The notes beneath the pieces were generated by a model. The model worked only from the letters and a program-made list of their open reading frames with translations, made no database searches and was not told where the DNA came from. The position numbers and the translations under genes were made by a program. DNA of 64,000 bases from Rhizophagus irregularis (lineage: Eukaryota > Glomeromycota > Glomeromycetes > Glomerales > Glomeraceae): contig NC_089444.1 in assembly GCF_026210795.1 (NCBI RefSeq), forward strand, positions 734,501-798,500, read 5' to 3'. Positions 55,313 to 64,000 of this stretch are shown one piece after another (position 1 is the stretch's first letter; the number at the start of each line of letters is the position of its first letter).

Positions 55313-57279
55313 CGTTGCGAAACTCACCAAACTTTTTTCCGTAAAAGGCTCATATCTCTGGAATTAATGACCTTATATTACGGAATTTATCCACTTATTA
55401 CATTTTCTGTGAATGGATCCGTGAAGGCTCATTTTTACGGAGTTTTTATAGAAATAACGGATAAAACTTTTATAAAGGAAAGGGGAGAAAGGGGAGAACG
55501 AAAGGGAAAAGAACGAAATGAAAGAAAAGGGGAGAAATAAAGGGTAATGGGAAAATGAAAGGGAAGGGGAGAACGAAGGGGAGAACGAAGGGGTAATGGG
55601 AAAACGAAAGGGAAGGGGAGAACGAAGAAAAGCAAAAAAAAATTAAGCTTTGCTAAAAAAAGCTTAATTTCTTTTTTTGCTATACCGCAGTCTGCAGCAG
55701 TAATCCAGTATCACGTGATACATGTGATATAGAGTACGGCCATTATAGTATTGCCAAAATGATTTTTTTTTTAAATACTAATTTTAATAAATGTATATTA
55801 TACTTAAATTAAATAGTACAGTGGTTAGATCGTGAGATATGATATTGTAAGTTGAGGTAACCGGTTCGGTTCCTAAGGTGAGTAAAAATAAATAAATAAA
55901 TATAATTTAATTAAAATATACACATGTAATCATATATATGCGTTAATATACAGTGCGTTGAACAACAATGCATAATGTGTTGCACTATAAATTAGAGTTG
56001 AACGACGCGTATATTAACATTATGCGCTGATATACTCCAATATATGGGTGTTGATTAATATTGTTAATCATGTTGAACAACTAGCTGGTGTTGATCAACG
56101 CGTATACTGGTGTGAATCAACGCTTTTCAAACTTGCTGATGAACGAGCTATAGATTGGGTTTCTACGATCACTGGATGGTGAGTTATTGCGCAAAACGGA
56201 TTCTGACCAATTAGAAAAGAACTGAAAAATGGAACTGAACTAAACCGTTCAGAGCTTTAGTCGTGCAATTCCAACAGGGACACCCACCTCATTTTGAACA
56301 ATTTCTAACAGAGGACACCCACCTTATTTTGAACGGTCCATCAGCCTGAGATCTACCTAGATAAGTCAATTCAATGATAGTCCAACATGTGATACTTTGA
56401 TTGGCATACTACAAAAACTGCGGTACCCAACCTGTCACCCCCTTATTACCCAAGTGATCATTGATTTTGAAAATGTAACACCAAGCCACCATGACAATCA
56501 AATTTTCCAGTATCCTTCCACCCTCCAAAGAAAATAAAGTTACACCAAAAAAAGTGACCAAGAAAAATAAAAAGCAAAAAATAAAAACATAAATCTCAGA
56601 AAAACTTGAAGTGCAATGAGAAAACCTGAGTAAAAAACACCAAATATGCATCTCAACACCGTCTCCTTATATTAAAAAACTAACTCCCCATTAATAAACA
56701 TCAACTGGTAAGAAATACGTTGGTCGATGAGCTTCTTCCAAGAAATAATGGTCCAGCCTGTGAACCACTTGGCCAGTTAGACTTTAAAGGCATAGGAACT
56801 ATGACGGATTACTTTTAAATCTTTCAGAAAGCCCAGGGAAACGTTCATATGGAGCTGCCATCTTACATTATTGTTGGTAACTCCAAGACTCATGATAACA
56901 GTCCTAACTCAATATAAGCCATAAGGAGTTTGGTGAAACTAAAGACCTCAGTAATAACTTCATAAAACTTTTAAAAGTCCTTTTACTATCATAAAAGGCA
57001 AAAAGTCATCATACTTTTCATCCATATCTTCTTTGGAAAAAATGGGCAGAGTCCAACAGGAGATGATCGCTTAAGTCACACTTTTAGGCAAACATGGCAT
57101 AGTAGCCTTTATCTTTATTAATATTTTATTGAACTTTACAAATTTACATATAAGAAAAAAGGAAAATAAAATAAACACTAACTAAAAACAAAGCTATATA
57201 GTTCCTAGAAAGAAATTAAAATTAGTATTGAATAATATTTATCTGTTTTAAAAATAATGTATCTTAGTAAATAAATCAT
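55313..57279. other. Repeat-rich intergenic region
   Basis: There is a purine-rich stretch of GGGGAGAACGAA repeats at about 55480-55630, and a stem AAATTAAGCTTTGCTAAAAA and its complement at about 55635-55672. A tRNA-like segment lies near 55815-55881. Sequence related to the 46.4-47.0 kb repeats lies at 55950-56250, and two copies of GGACACCCACCT-ATTTTGAAC at 56276-56330. No gene is recognised between 56340 and 57279. Confidence 0.5.
55815..55881 (+). repeat. tRNA-like / possible SINE head
   Basis: AGTGGTTAGATCG resembles a pol III A box and GGTTCGGTTCC a B box, about 30 bp apart. A full cloverleaf acceptor stem is not evident, so a tRNA-derived SINE or a dead tRNA is more likely than a working gene. 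Confidence 0.35.
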
Positions 57280-58176
57280 TTATTTTATCTCACAGGATAA
57301 ACATTCAGAATTATTATCATTATATTTTGGAAGTTCTTTGGTAAAAGAATTAAGCAATCGGGATATATAAATTGCTTGTGGATGAATAGTTGATTGATCA
57401 TTTTCATTTGATAATTGGTTAACTATTCTGTATGATTCCACTTCCTCAAATTGTTTTTTTATTTCTATTTCTTCATCATTTATTACTGCAATTAAAATAT
57501 TCCCTTTATACGCCTTGTGAAATTGTAAAAATGATTCATATATTATAGTAGAATTTGGTCTATTTTTTGGATCTGAATCCCAACACTTTTTCATTAAATC
57601 AATATAGCATTTTGGTGCTTCTTGCTCATTAATTTCAGGTCTAATTTCATTGCATATATCTAATGCTAGAAGCTTATCGTGAGCACAATTAGTAAAAGGT
57701 TGTCTCCCAGTTGCTGCAAAATACATAATCATACCAAAACTGTATATATCTGCTGATTGACTATATGGTATTCCTCTTAGTACTTCTGGTGCAACATAGG
57801 GCATAACTCCATAAATCTTTGTTTTATCTGTATTATCAACTTCGCCACATAATCCCATATCTGATATAAATATATTATCACCAAAAATGTTGATCTTGCT
57901 TATACTGTTTGTAAAAAACAATATATTTCCTGTATGTAAATCACGATGAAATATTCGTTTTTGATGAATCTCTTTGAGGCCATTACTGATATTAAGTAAT
58001 GTAATTATTTTAGAGAACCAAGAAAAATTTTTAAAATTATTATTCATCCATTTATTAAAATTTCCACCTTCTGCATATTCAAGGACTATTATATATTCTT
58101 TTGTAATTGGATTTTGAGATAATCCATATATTTTAAGGATATTACTACCATGCTTATCTATTGAATATTCTTTGAT
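57280..58176 (-). CDS. Protein kinase C-lobe exon, locus D, intact
   Basis: Last exon of the second kinase array, 298 codons plus stop, acceptor TAG at 58177-58179. In order: IKEYSIDKHGSN, KIYGLSQNPITKEYI (beta4-beta5), VLEYAEGGNF hinge, HRDLHTGNIL catalytic loop, ISDMGLCG, VAPEVLRG, DIYSFGMIM, CWDSDPKNRP, and a tail with HPQAIYISRLLNSF. All catalytic residues expected for this family are present, unlike its sister at 66-1010. It joins in phase 0 to the exon at 58259-58753. Confidence 0.85.
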   Translation of the reverse strand: MKEYSIDKHGSNILKIYGLSQNPITKEYIIVLEYAEGGNFNKWMNNNFKNFSWFSKIITLLNISNGLKEIHQKRIFHRDLHTGNILFFTNSISKINIFGDNIFISDMGLCGEVDNTDKTKIYGVMPYVAPEVLRGIPYSQSADIYSFGMIMYFAATGRQPFTNCAHDKLLALDICNEIRPEINEQEAPKCYIDLMKKCWDSDPKNRPNSTIIYESFLQFHKAYKGNILIAVINDEEIEIKKQFEEVESYRIVNQLSNENDQSTIHPQAIYISRLLNSFTKELPKYNDNNSECLSCEIK

Positions 58177-58258
58177 CTACCAAATACAAAAAAAAAGCAT
58201 TATATATATATTATATATTAAAAAAGGATTTAAATTAAAAATTATAAATAATTCTTAC

Positions 58259-58753
58259 CTCATTTAAAAATTCATTAGTAATATTTTGTGAATTATATAA
58301 GCATTTTAAGGCAACTTTTTTATCATTGTTTCTTATATATTTCTTTTCATTATTATTATAGTATAAAGGACCATACTTCCACATCGCTGAATACACTGTA
58401 GCAAAACCACCTTTATCTATCTCTTTAATATCATTAAACTGGTCATATGATATCCACTCAAATATAATATCAAATGGGTTACTAATTTTTAATTGCATTT
58501 CTTGAATGAAATTATCAATTTTTTCATTACCATTACTGCTGGTTTTTAAATATTCTAATTGACATAATTTACACCATTTATAATAAATATACATGTTATT
58601 ACAGTTCTCACAATATTTTTCTAAATATTTGTCATTATAAATTAAAATATAATCCTTTGAATCAAGATTTTGAGATATTCCATATATTTTAATAGTAACA
58701 TTAGTATTATTATCCTTATTTGATTGCTCTTCATTTATTGAATATTTTCTGGC
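58259..58753 (-). CDS. Locus D N-lobe exon 1 from the C-lobe (proximal, intact glycine loop)
   Basis: 165 codons, open, acceptor TAG, ends FLNE before GTAAGAAT. Modules: ARKYSI, KIYGISQNLDSKDYILIY, ribbon YCENC ... WCKLC, GNEKIDNFIQEMQ, EWISYDQF, IDKGGFATVYSAMW, VALKCL. It is the only copy of this array with a GGFATVYS glycine loop, and it adjoins the C-lobe exon, so the two make the working kinase. Confidence 0.85.
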
Positions 58754-58816
58754 CTATTAAAATTTAGAAATATTATTATAAAATAATTCAAGAAATAAAG
58801 ATATAAAGAAATTTAC

Positions 58817-59284
58817 CTCATTTAAAAGTTCATCAGTATTTTGTAAACATTTTAAAATGACATTTATATCTTGATGCCTTTTGTATATTCTAGAATTTTC
58901 GTCCCAATGAAATGGACCATTCTTCCATTTTGCTGAATATATTGTAGAAAAATCATCTTTATTATTTACTTTATTAATGTTAAAAAATTGATTGTTTAAT
59001 ATCCACTCAAATATTGTATCTGATGGGTTATTAATTTCTGATTGTTTTTCTTGAATAAAGTTATCAATTATTTCATTTCCACTGGTCCAATTTATAAAAG
59101 TTTTTTTTATATCTTCCATTTGACATGATTTACACCATTTAGAATTTTTATGTAAATATATGTTATTACATTTACTACAACATTTTGTAGGATAATCTAA
59201 TTGATTTAAAATCATAATATAATCATTTGTATCTGAATTTTGAGATATTCCATGTATTTTAAGATTGATTGAATGAGCTTTAAC
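58817..59284 (-). CDS. Locus D N-lobe exon 2
   Basis: 156 codons, phase 0 at both ends, starts VKAHSI and ends LLNE before GTAAATTT. Ribbon CCSKC ... WCKSC, WTSGNEIIDNFIQEKQ, EWILNNQF. The loop is degenerate (VNNKDDFSTIYSAKW); VILKCL is kept. Confidence 0.8.
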
Positions 59285-59351
59285 CTATTAAGTAGAATGA
59301 AAAATTATTATTGCATTAAAAATAAACTTAGTTTATAGGAAAATTTTATAC

Positions 59352-59816
59352 CTTATTTAGAAATTCTTCAATATTTTGTAAATTATGTAAATATTTCAAA
59401 GTAACACTGTTATGACATTTTTTGTATTTTTTACTATGCCTATCCCAATATAATCTATTCTTCTGCATTGCTGAATATACTGTAAAATCGTCATTATTAT
59501 CTACTTCATTAATGTCATAAAATTGATCATATGGTATCCACTCAGATATTATACTCTTTGAGTCATTAATTTTCAATTGTTTTTCTTGAATAAAATTATC
59601 TATTTTTTCATCTCCACTGGTCCAATTTACAAAATCTTTTTTTAAATTATTTATTTGACATTGTCTGCACCATTGACTTTTTACATCTGTATAACCTTTA
59701 TTACATTTTATACAGTAATTTCCATTATTGAAATCTATTAAAACTAAAATATAATCTTCAGTATTTGGAAATTGAGATATTCCATATACTTTAAAATTGG
59801 TTGAATGTACTTTAAC
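59352..59816 (-). CDS. Locus D N-lobe exon 3
   Basis: 155 codons, open from VKVHST to FLNK before GTATAAAA. Ribbon YCIKC ... WCRQC, WTSGDEKIDNF, EWIPYDQF, degenerate loop VDNNDDFTVYSAMQ, VTLKYL. No ATG begins it, as expected for an internal exon. Confidence 0.8.
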
Positions 59817-59889
59817 CTATTAAATATAAATAAATAAATTATTGTATATTCAAATTAAAAATGATTTAAGTTTATAGAAAACTTTATAC

Positions 59890-60363
59890 CTCATTTAGAA
59901 ATTCTTCAATATTTTGTAAATTGTGTAAATATTTCAAAGCAACTTCATTATTTTTGTTATCTTGATGCCTTTTGTATTTTCTACAATTTTCGTCCCAATG
60001 TAATGGACCATTCTTCCATTTTGCTGAATATACTATAGACAGGTCATCATTATTTACTTCATTAATGTCAGAAAATTGATCATATAGTATCCACTCAAGT
60101 ATTGTACTCTGTGGGCCATTAATTTCCAATTGTTTTTCTTTAATAAAATTATCTATTTTTTCATTTTCACTAGTCCAATTTATGAAATTTTTTCTTAAAT
60201 TGTTTGTTTGACATTGTTTACACCACTTACAAGTAATATTTGTATAAGCTTCATTACATTTTATACAATAACCTTTATCTTGTAAAACTATAATGAAATC
60301 ATCTATATTTGGCATTGAAGATATTCCATATATATTAAATTTGGTTGAAGTTGAATGTATAAC
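59890..60363 (-). CDS. Locus D N-lobe exon 4
   Basis: 158 codons, starts VIHSTSTKF and ends FLNE before GTATAAAG. Here GISQNP reads GISSMP. Ribbon YCIKC ... WCKQC, EWILYDQF, loop VNNDDLSIVYSAKW, VALKYL. Confidence 0.8.
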
Positions 60364-60440
60364 CTGTTAAGTATAAATAAGTTAGTTACCATTATATATT
60401 CAGATTAAAAAATGATTTAAGTTTATAGAAAACTTTATAC

Positions 60441-60920
60441 CTCATTTAGAAATTCTTCAATATTTTGTAAATTATGTAAATATTTCAATGCAACTTCATT
60501 ATTTTTGTTATCTTGATGCCTTTTGTATTTTTTACTATGCTTATCACAATCTAATGGACCATTCTTCCATATTGCTGAATATACTGTAAATGAATCATTA
60601 TTATCTACTTCATTAATTTCAGAAAATTGATCATATGGTATCCACTTAAGTATTGTACTCTGTGGGCTATCAATTTCCAATTGTTTTTCTCGAATAAAAT
60701 TATCTATTCTTTTATCTCCACTAGTCCAATTTATAAAATCTTTTTTTAAATTATTTATTTGACATTGCCTGCACCATTTACTTTTTACATCTGTATAACC
60801 TTTATTACATTTTATACAGTAATTTCCATAATTAAAATCTATTAAAACTAGAATATAATCTTTAGTATCTGAATCTTGAGATATTCCATATACATCAAAA
60901 TTGTTTGAATGCATTTTAAC
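60441..60920 (-). CDS. Locus D N-lobe exon 5
   Basis: 160 codons, starts VKMHSNNFDVYGISQ and ends FLNE. Ribbon YCIKC ... WCRQC, KWIPYDQF, loop VDNNDSFTVYSAIW, VALKYL. Phase 0 at both ends. Confidence 0.8.
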
Positions 60921-60998
60921 CTATTAAATGAAGTATAGATAAATAAGTTATTGTATGATCAAATTAAAAATGATTTAAGTTTATAGAAAACTTTATAC

Positions 60999-61490
60999 CT
61001 CATTTAGAAATTCTTCAATATTTTGAAAATTTTGTAAATTATGTAAATATTTCATAGTAACTTCATTATTTTTGTTATCTTGATGCCTTTTGTATTTTCT
61101 ACAATTTTCGTCCCAATGTAATGGACTATTCTTCCGTTTTGCTGAATATACTATAGAAAAGTCATTATTATCTATTTCATTAATTTCTGAAAATTGATCA
61201 TATAGTATCCACTCAAATATTATACTCTGTGAGCTATTAATTTCCAATTGTTTTTCTTGAATAAAATTATCTATTTTATCATTTCCACTAGTCCAATTTG
61301 CAAAATCTTTTCTAAAATTATTTATTTGACATTTTCTGCACCATTTGCCAATTATATCTGTATAACCTTTATTACATTTTAAACAGTAATTTCCATACAT
61401 AAAATCTTCTATTAAAACTAAAATATAATCTTTAGTGTTTAAAATCTGAGATATTCCATGTAATTTAAGATTGATTGAATGTATCTTAGC
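60999..61490 (-). CDS. Locus D N-lobe exon 6
   Basis: 164 codons, starts AKIHSINLKLHGISQ. Ribbon YCLKC ... WCRKC, EWILYDQF, loop IDNNDFSIVYSAKR, VTMKYL. A small in-frame duplication gives NLQNFQNIEEFLNE at the end. Confidence 0.8.
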
Positions 61491-61558
61491 CTATTAAGTA
61501 TAATAAAAAAATTATTATTGTATTAAAAATAAATTGAGCTTATAGGAAAATTTTATAC

Positions 61559-62032
61559 CTCATTTATAAATTCTTCAATATTTTGTAAGTTACGTAAATA
61601 TTTCAAAGTAACTTCGTTATTTTTGTTATTTTGATAATTTTTGTATTCTTTAATATTTTTATCCCAATATATTGGTCCATTCTTCCATTTTGCTGAATAT
61701 ATTATAGACAAGTTATCATTATTTACTTCATTAATGTCAGAAAATTGATCATATGGTATCCACTTAAGTATTATACTCTGTGGGCTATTAATTTCCAATT
61801 GTTTTTCTTTAATAAAATTATCTATTTTTTCACTTCCACTAGTCCAATTTATAAAATCTTTTTTTAAATTGTTTGTTTGACATTGTTTACACCATTTGCA
61901 AGTAATATTTGTATAAGCTTTATTACATTTTATACAATAACAATATCTATCTTGTAAAACTATAATGTAATCTTTTATATCCGGAAATTGGGATATTCCA
62001 TATATTTTAAAATTGATTGAATGTACTTTAAC
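61559..62032 (-). CDS. Locus D N-lobe exon 7
   Basis: 158 codons, starts VKVHSINFKIYGISQ. Ribbon YCIKC ... WCKQC, KWIPYDQF, loop VNNDNLSIIYSAKW, VTLKYL, ends FINE before GTATAAAA. Confidence 0.8.
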
Positions 62033-62108
62033 CTGTTAAGTAAAAATAAATAAGTTACTATTGTATATTTAAATTAAATATGATTTAAGTCTATAGAAAA
62101 CTTTATAC

Positions 62109-62570
62109 CTCATTTAGAAATTCTTCATTATTTTGTAAATTATGTAAATATTTCAAAGTAATTTTATTATTTTGATAACTTTTGTATACTTTAATATTTT
62201 CATCCAAAATACGATCATTCTTCCATTTTGCTGAATATACTGTAGACAAGTTATCATTATTTACTTCATTAATGTCAGAAAATTGATCATATGGTATCCA
62301 CTTAAGTATTATACTCTGTGGGCTATCAATTTCCAATTGTTTTTCTTGTATAAAAGTATCTATTTTTTTATCTCCACTAGTCCAATTTATAAAATCTTTT
62401 TTTAAATTATTTATTCGACATTGTTTACACCATTTATAAGTAATATTTGTATAAACTTTATTACAATTTATACAATTACAATATCTATCTTGTAAAACTA
62501 TAATGTAATCTTTTATATTTGGAAATTGAGATATTCCATATATTTTAAAATTGATTGAATGTATTTTAAC
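62109..62570 (-). CDS. Locus D N-lobe exon 8
   Basis: 154 codons, starts VKIHSINFKIYGISQ. Ribbon NCINC ... WCKQC, KWIPYDQF, loop VNNDNLSTVYSAKW, a shortened insert, ITLKYL, FLNE. Confidence 0.8.
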
Positions 62571-62645
62571 CTGTAAAGTATAAATAAATAAGTTATTATT
62601 GTATATTCAAATTAAAATGATTTAAGTCTATAGAAAACTTTATAC

Positions 62646-63098
62646 CTCATTTAGAAATTCTTCAATATTTTGTAAATTATGTAAATATTTCAAAGTAATT
62701 TCATTATTTTGATAATTATTATCTTTTTTAATATATTTATTCCCATATATTGGACCATTCTTCAATTTTGCTGAATATACTGTAGAAAAGTCATCATTAT
62801 TTACTTGATTAATGTCAGAAAATTGATTATATGGTATCCACTCAATTATTGTACTCTGTAGCAATTGTTTTTCTTTAATAAAATTATCTATTTTTTCACT
62901 TCCACTAGTCCAATTTATAAAATCTTTTTTTAAATTGTTTGTTTGACATTGTTTACACCATTTACAAGTAATATTTGTATAAGCTTTATTACATTTTATA
63001 CAATAACAATTTTTATCTTGTAAAACTATAATATAATCTTTTATATTTGGACATCGAGATATTCCATATATTCTAAAATTGATTGAATGTACTTTAAC
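62646..63098 (-). CDS. Locus D N-lobe exon 9
   Basis: 151 codons, the shortest copy; about five residues are missing before the EWIPY segment. GISQ reads GISR. Ribbon with YCIKC ... WCKQC, EWIPYNQF, loop VNNDDFSTVYSAKL, ITLKYL. Confidence 0.8.
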
Positions 63099-63174
63099 CT
63101 GTTAAATATAAATAAATAAGTTACTATTGTATATTCAGATTAAAAATGATTTAAGTTTATAGAAAACTTTATAC

Positions 63175-63648
63175 CTCATTTAGAAATTCTTCAATATTTC
63201 GTAAATTGTGTAAATATTTCAAAGTAACTTCATTATTTTTGTTATCTTGATGCCTTTTGTATTTTCTGCAATTTTCGTCCCAATGTAATGGACCATTCTT
63301 CCATTTTGCTGAATATATTATAGTCAAGTCGTCATTATTTACTTCATTAATGTCAGAAAATTGATTATATGGTATCCACTCAAGTATTGTACTCTGTGGG
63401 CTATCAATTTCCAATTGTTTTTCTTGAATAAAATTATCTATTTTTTTATTTCCACTAGTCCAATTTGCAAAATCTTTTTTTAAATTATTTATTTGACATT
63501 GTTTACACCATTTATAAGTAATATTTGTATAAGCTTTATTACATTTTATACAATTATAATATCTATCTTGTAAAACTATAATATAATCTTTTGTATTTGG
63601 ACATTGAGATATTCCATATATTTTAAAATTGATTGAATGTACTTTAAC
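63175..63648 (-). CDS. Locus D N-lobe exon 10
   Basis: 158 codons, starts VKVHSINFKIYGISQ. Ribbon NCIKC ... WCKQC, EWIPYNQF, loop VNNDDLTIIYSAKW, VTLKYL, FLNE before GTATAAAG. Confidence 0.8.
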
Positions 63649-63723
63649 CTGTTAAGTAAAAATAATAAGTTACTATTGTATATTCAAATTAAAAATGATT
63701 TAAGTTTATAGAAAACTTTATAC

Positions 63724-64000
63724 CTCATTTAGAAATTCTTCATTATTTTGTAAATTATGTAAAAATTTCAAAGTAATTTCATTATTTTGATAATTTTTGT
63801 ATTCTTTAATATTTTCGTCCCAATATAATGGTCCATTCTTCCATTTTGCTGAATATACTGTAGACAAGTTATCATTATTTACTTTATTAATGTCAGAAAA
63901 TTGATCATATGGTATCCACTCAAGTATTGTACTCTGTGGGCTATTAATTTCCAATTGCTTTTCTCGAATAAAATTATCTATTTTTTTATCTCTACTAGTC
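63724..64000 (-). CDS. Locus D N-lobe exon 11, cut by window end
   Basis: The 3' part of a further copy: DKKIDNFIREKQ, EWIPYDQF, loop VNNDNLSTVYSAKW, ITLKFL, FLNE before GTATAAAG. The ribbon lies beyond 64000. The array and the true first exon continue outside the window. Confidence 0.8.

Noticed and set aside
55815-55881. A working tRNA gene
   Set aside because: A- and B-box-like sequences are present, but no complete acceptor and anticodon stems can be drawn.

Overview
The window looks like nuclear DNA of a fungus, very AT-rich, with short GT-AG introns. The kinase families (EWIPYxQF, KIYGISQNPDTKDYI-type and HRDLHTGNIL motifs), the USP7-like gene and the dense young repeats point to an arbuscular-mycorrhizal fungus of the Rhizophagus/Glomus type. 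That assignment is inference from protein style; no search was run.

Layout. 66-7801 (minus): a kinase locus with five tandem N-lobe exons and one C-lobe exon, separated by a 4.2 kb intron full of 51-bp satellite; it is broken (in-frame stop, damaged exon end). 12279-17356 (plus): a 24-exon USP7/Ubp15-type ubiquitin hydrolase whose catalytic Cys is replaced by Gly. 18235-18625: a decayed single N-lobe exon. 20028-26212 (plus): a kinase gene whose 5' half is a tandem array of 39 three-nucleotide exons plus one one-nucleotide exon. Each sits between complete ~100-nt introns (GTAAGT, ACTAAC branch site, TAG). 29894-30518: a small secreted Cys-rich protein. 34329-41307: an OPT oligopeptide-transporter pseudogene, frameshifted and split by a 3.75 kb foldback element. 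41838-43785 (minus): a TilS-type tRNA(Ile)-lysidine synthetase. 47412-48408 (minus): a mini-exon gene with exons of 40-48 nt whose 5' splice sites lie in hairpins, next to a long hairpin array. 49017-54873: a very young LTR retrotransposon with identical-length LTRs that carries a thymidylate-kinase-like domain. 57280 to beyond 64000 (minus): a second kinase locus with at least eleven phase-0 tandem N-lobe exons and an intact C-lobe exon.

The theme of the window is tandem exon duplication at three scales: ~480-nt zinc-ribbon/N-lobe exons, 40-48-nt mini-exons and 3-nt microexons. The microexon array is the strongest candidate for an undescribed system. Splicing exon 2 straight to the kinase exon would be out of frame, but inclusion of the whole array (39 x 3 + 1 = 118 nt) restores the frame and creates no stop. 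The three nucleotides vary while the surrounding introns stay alike. All exon boundaries are read from splice consensus and frame, without transcript data.
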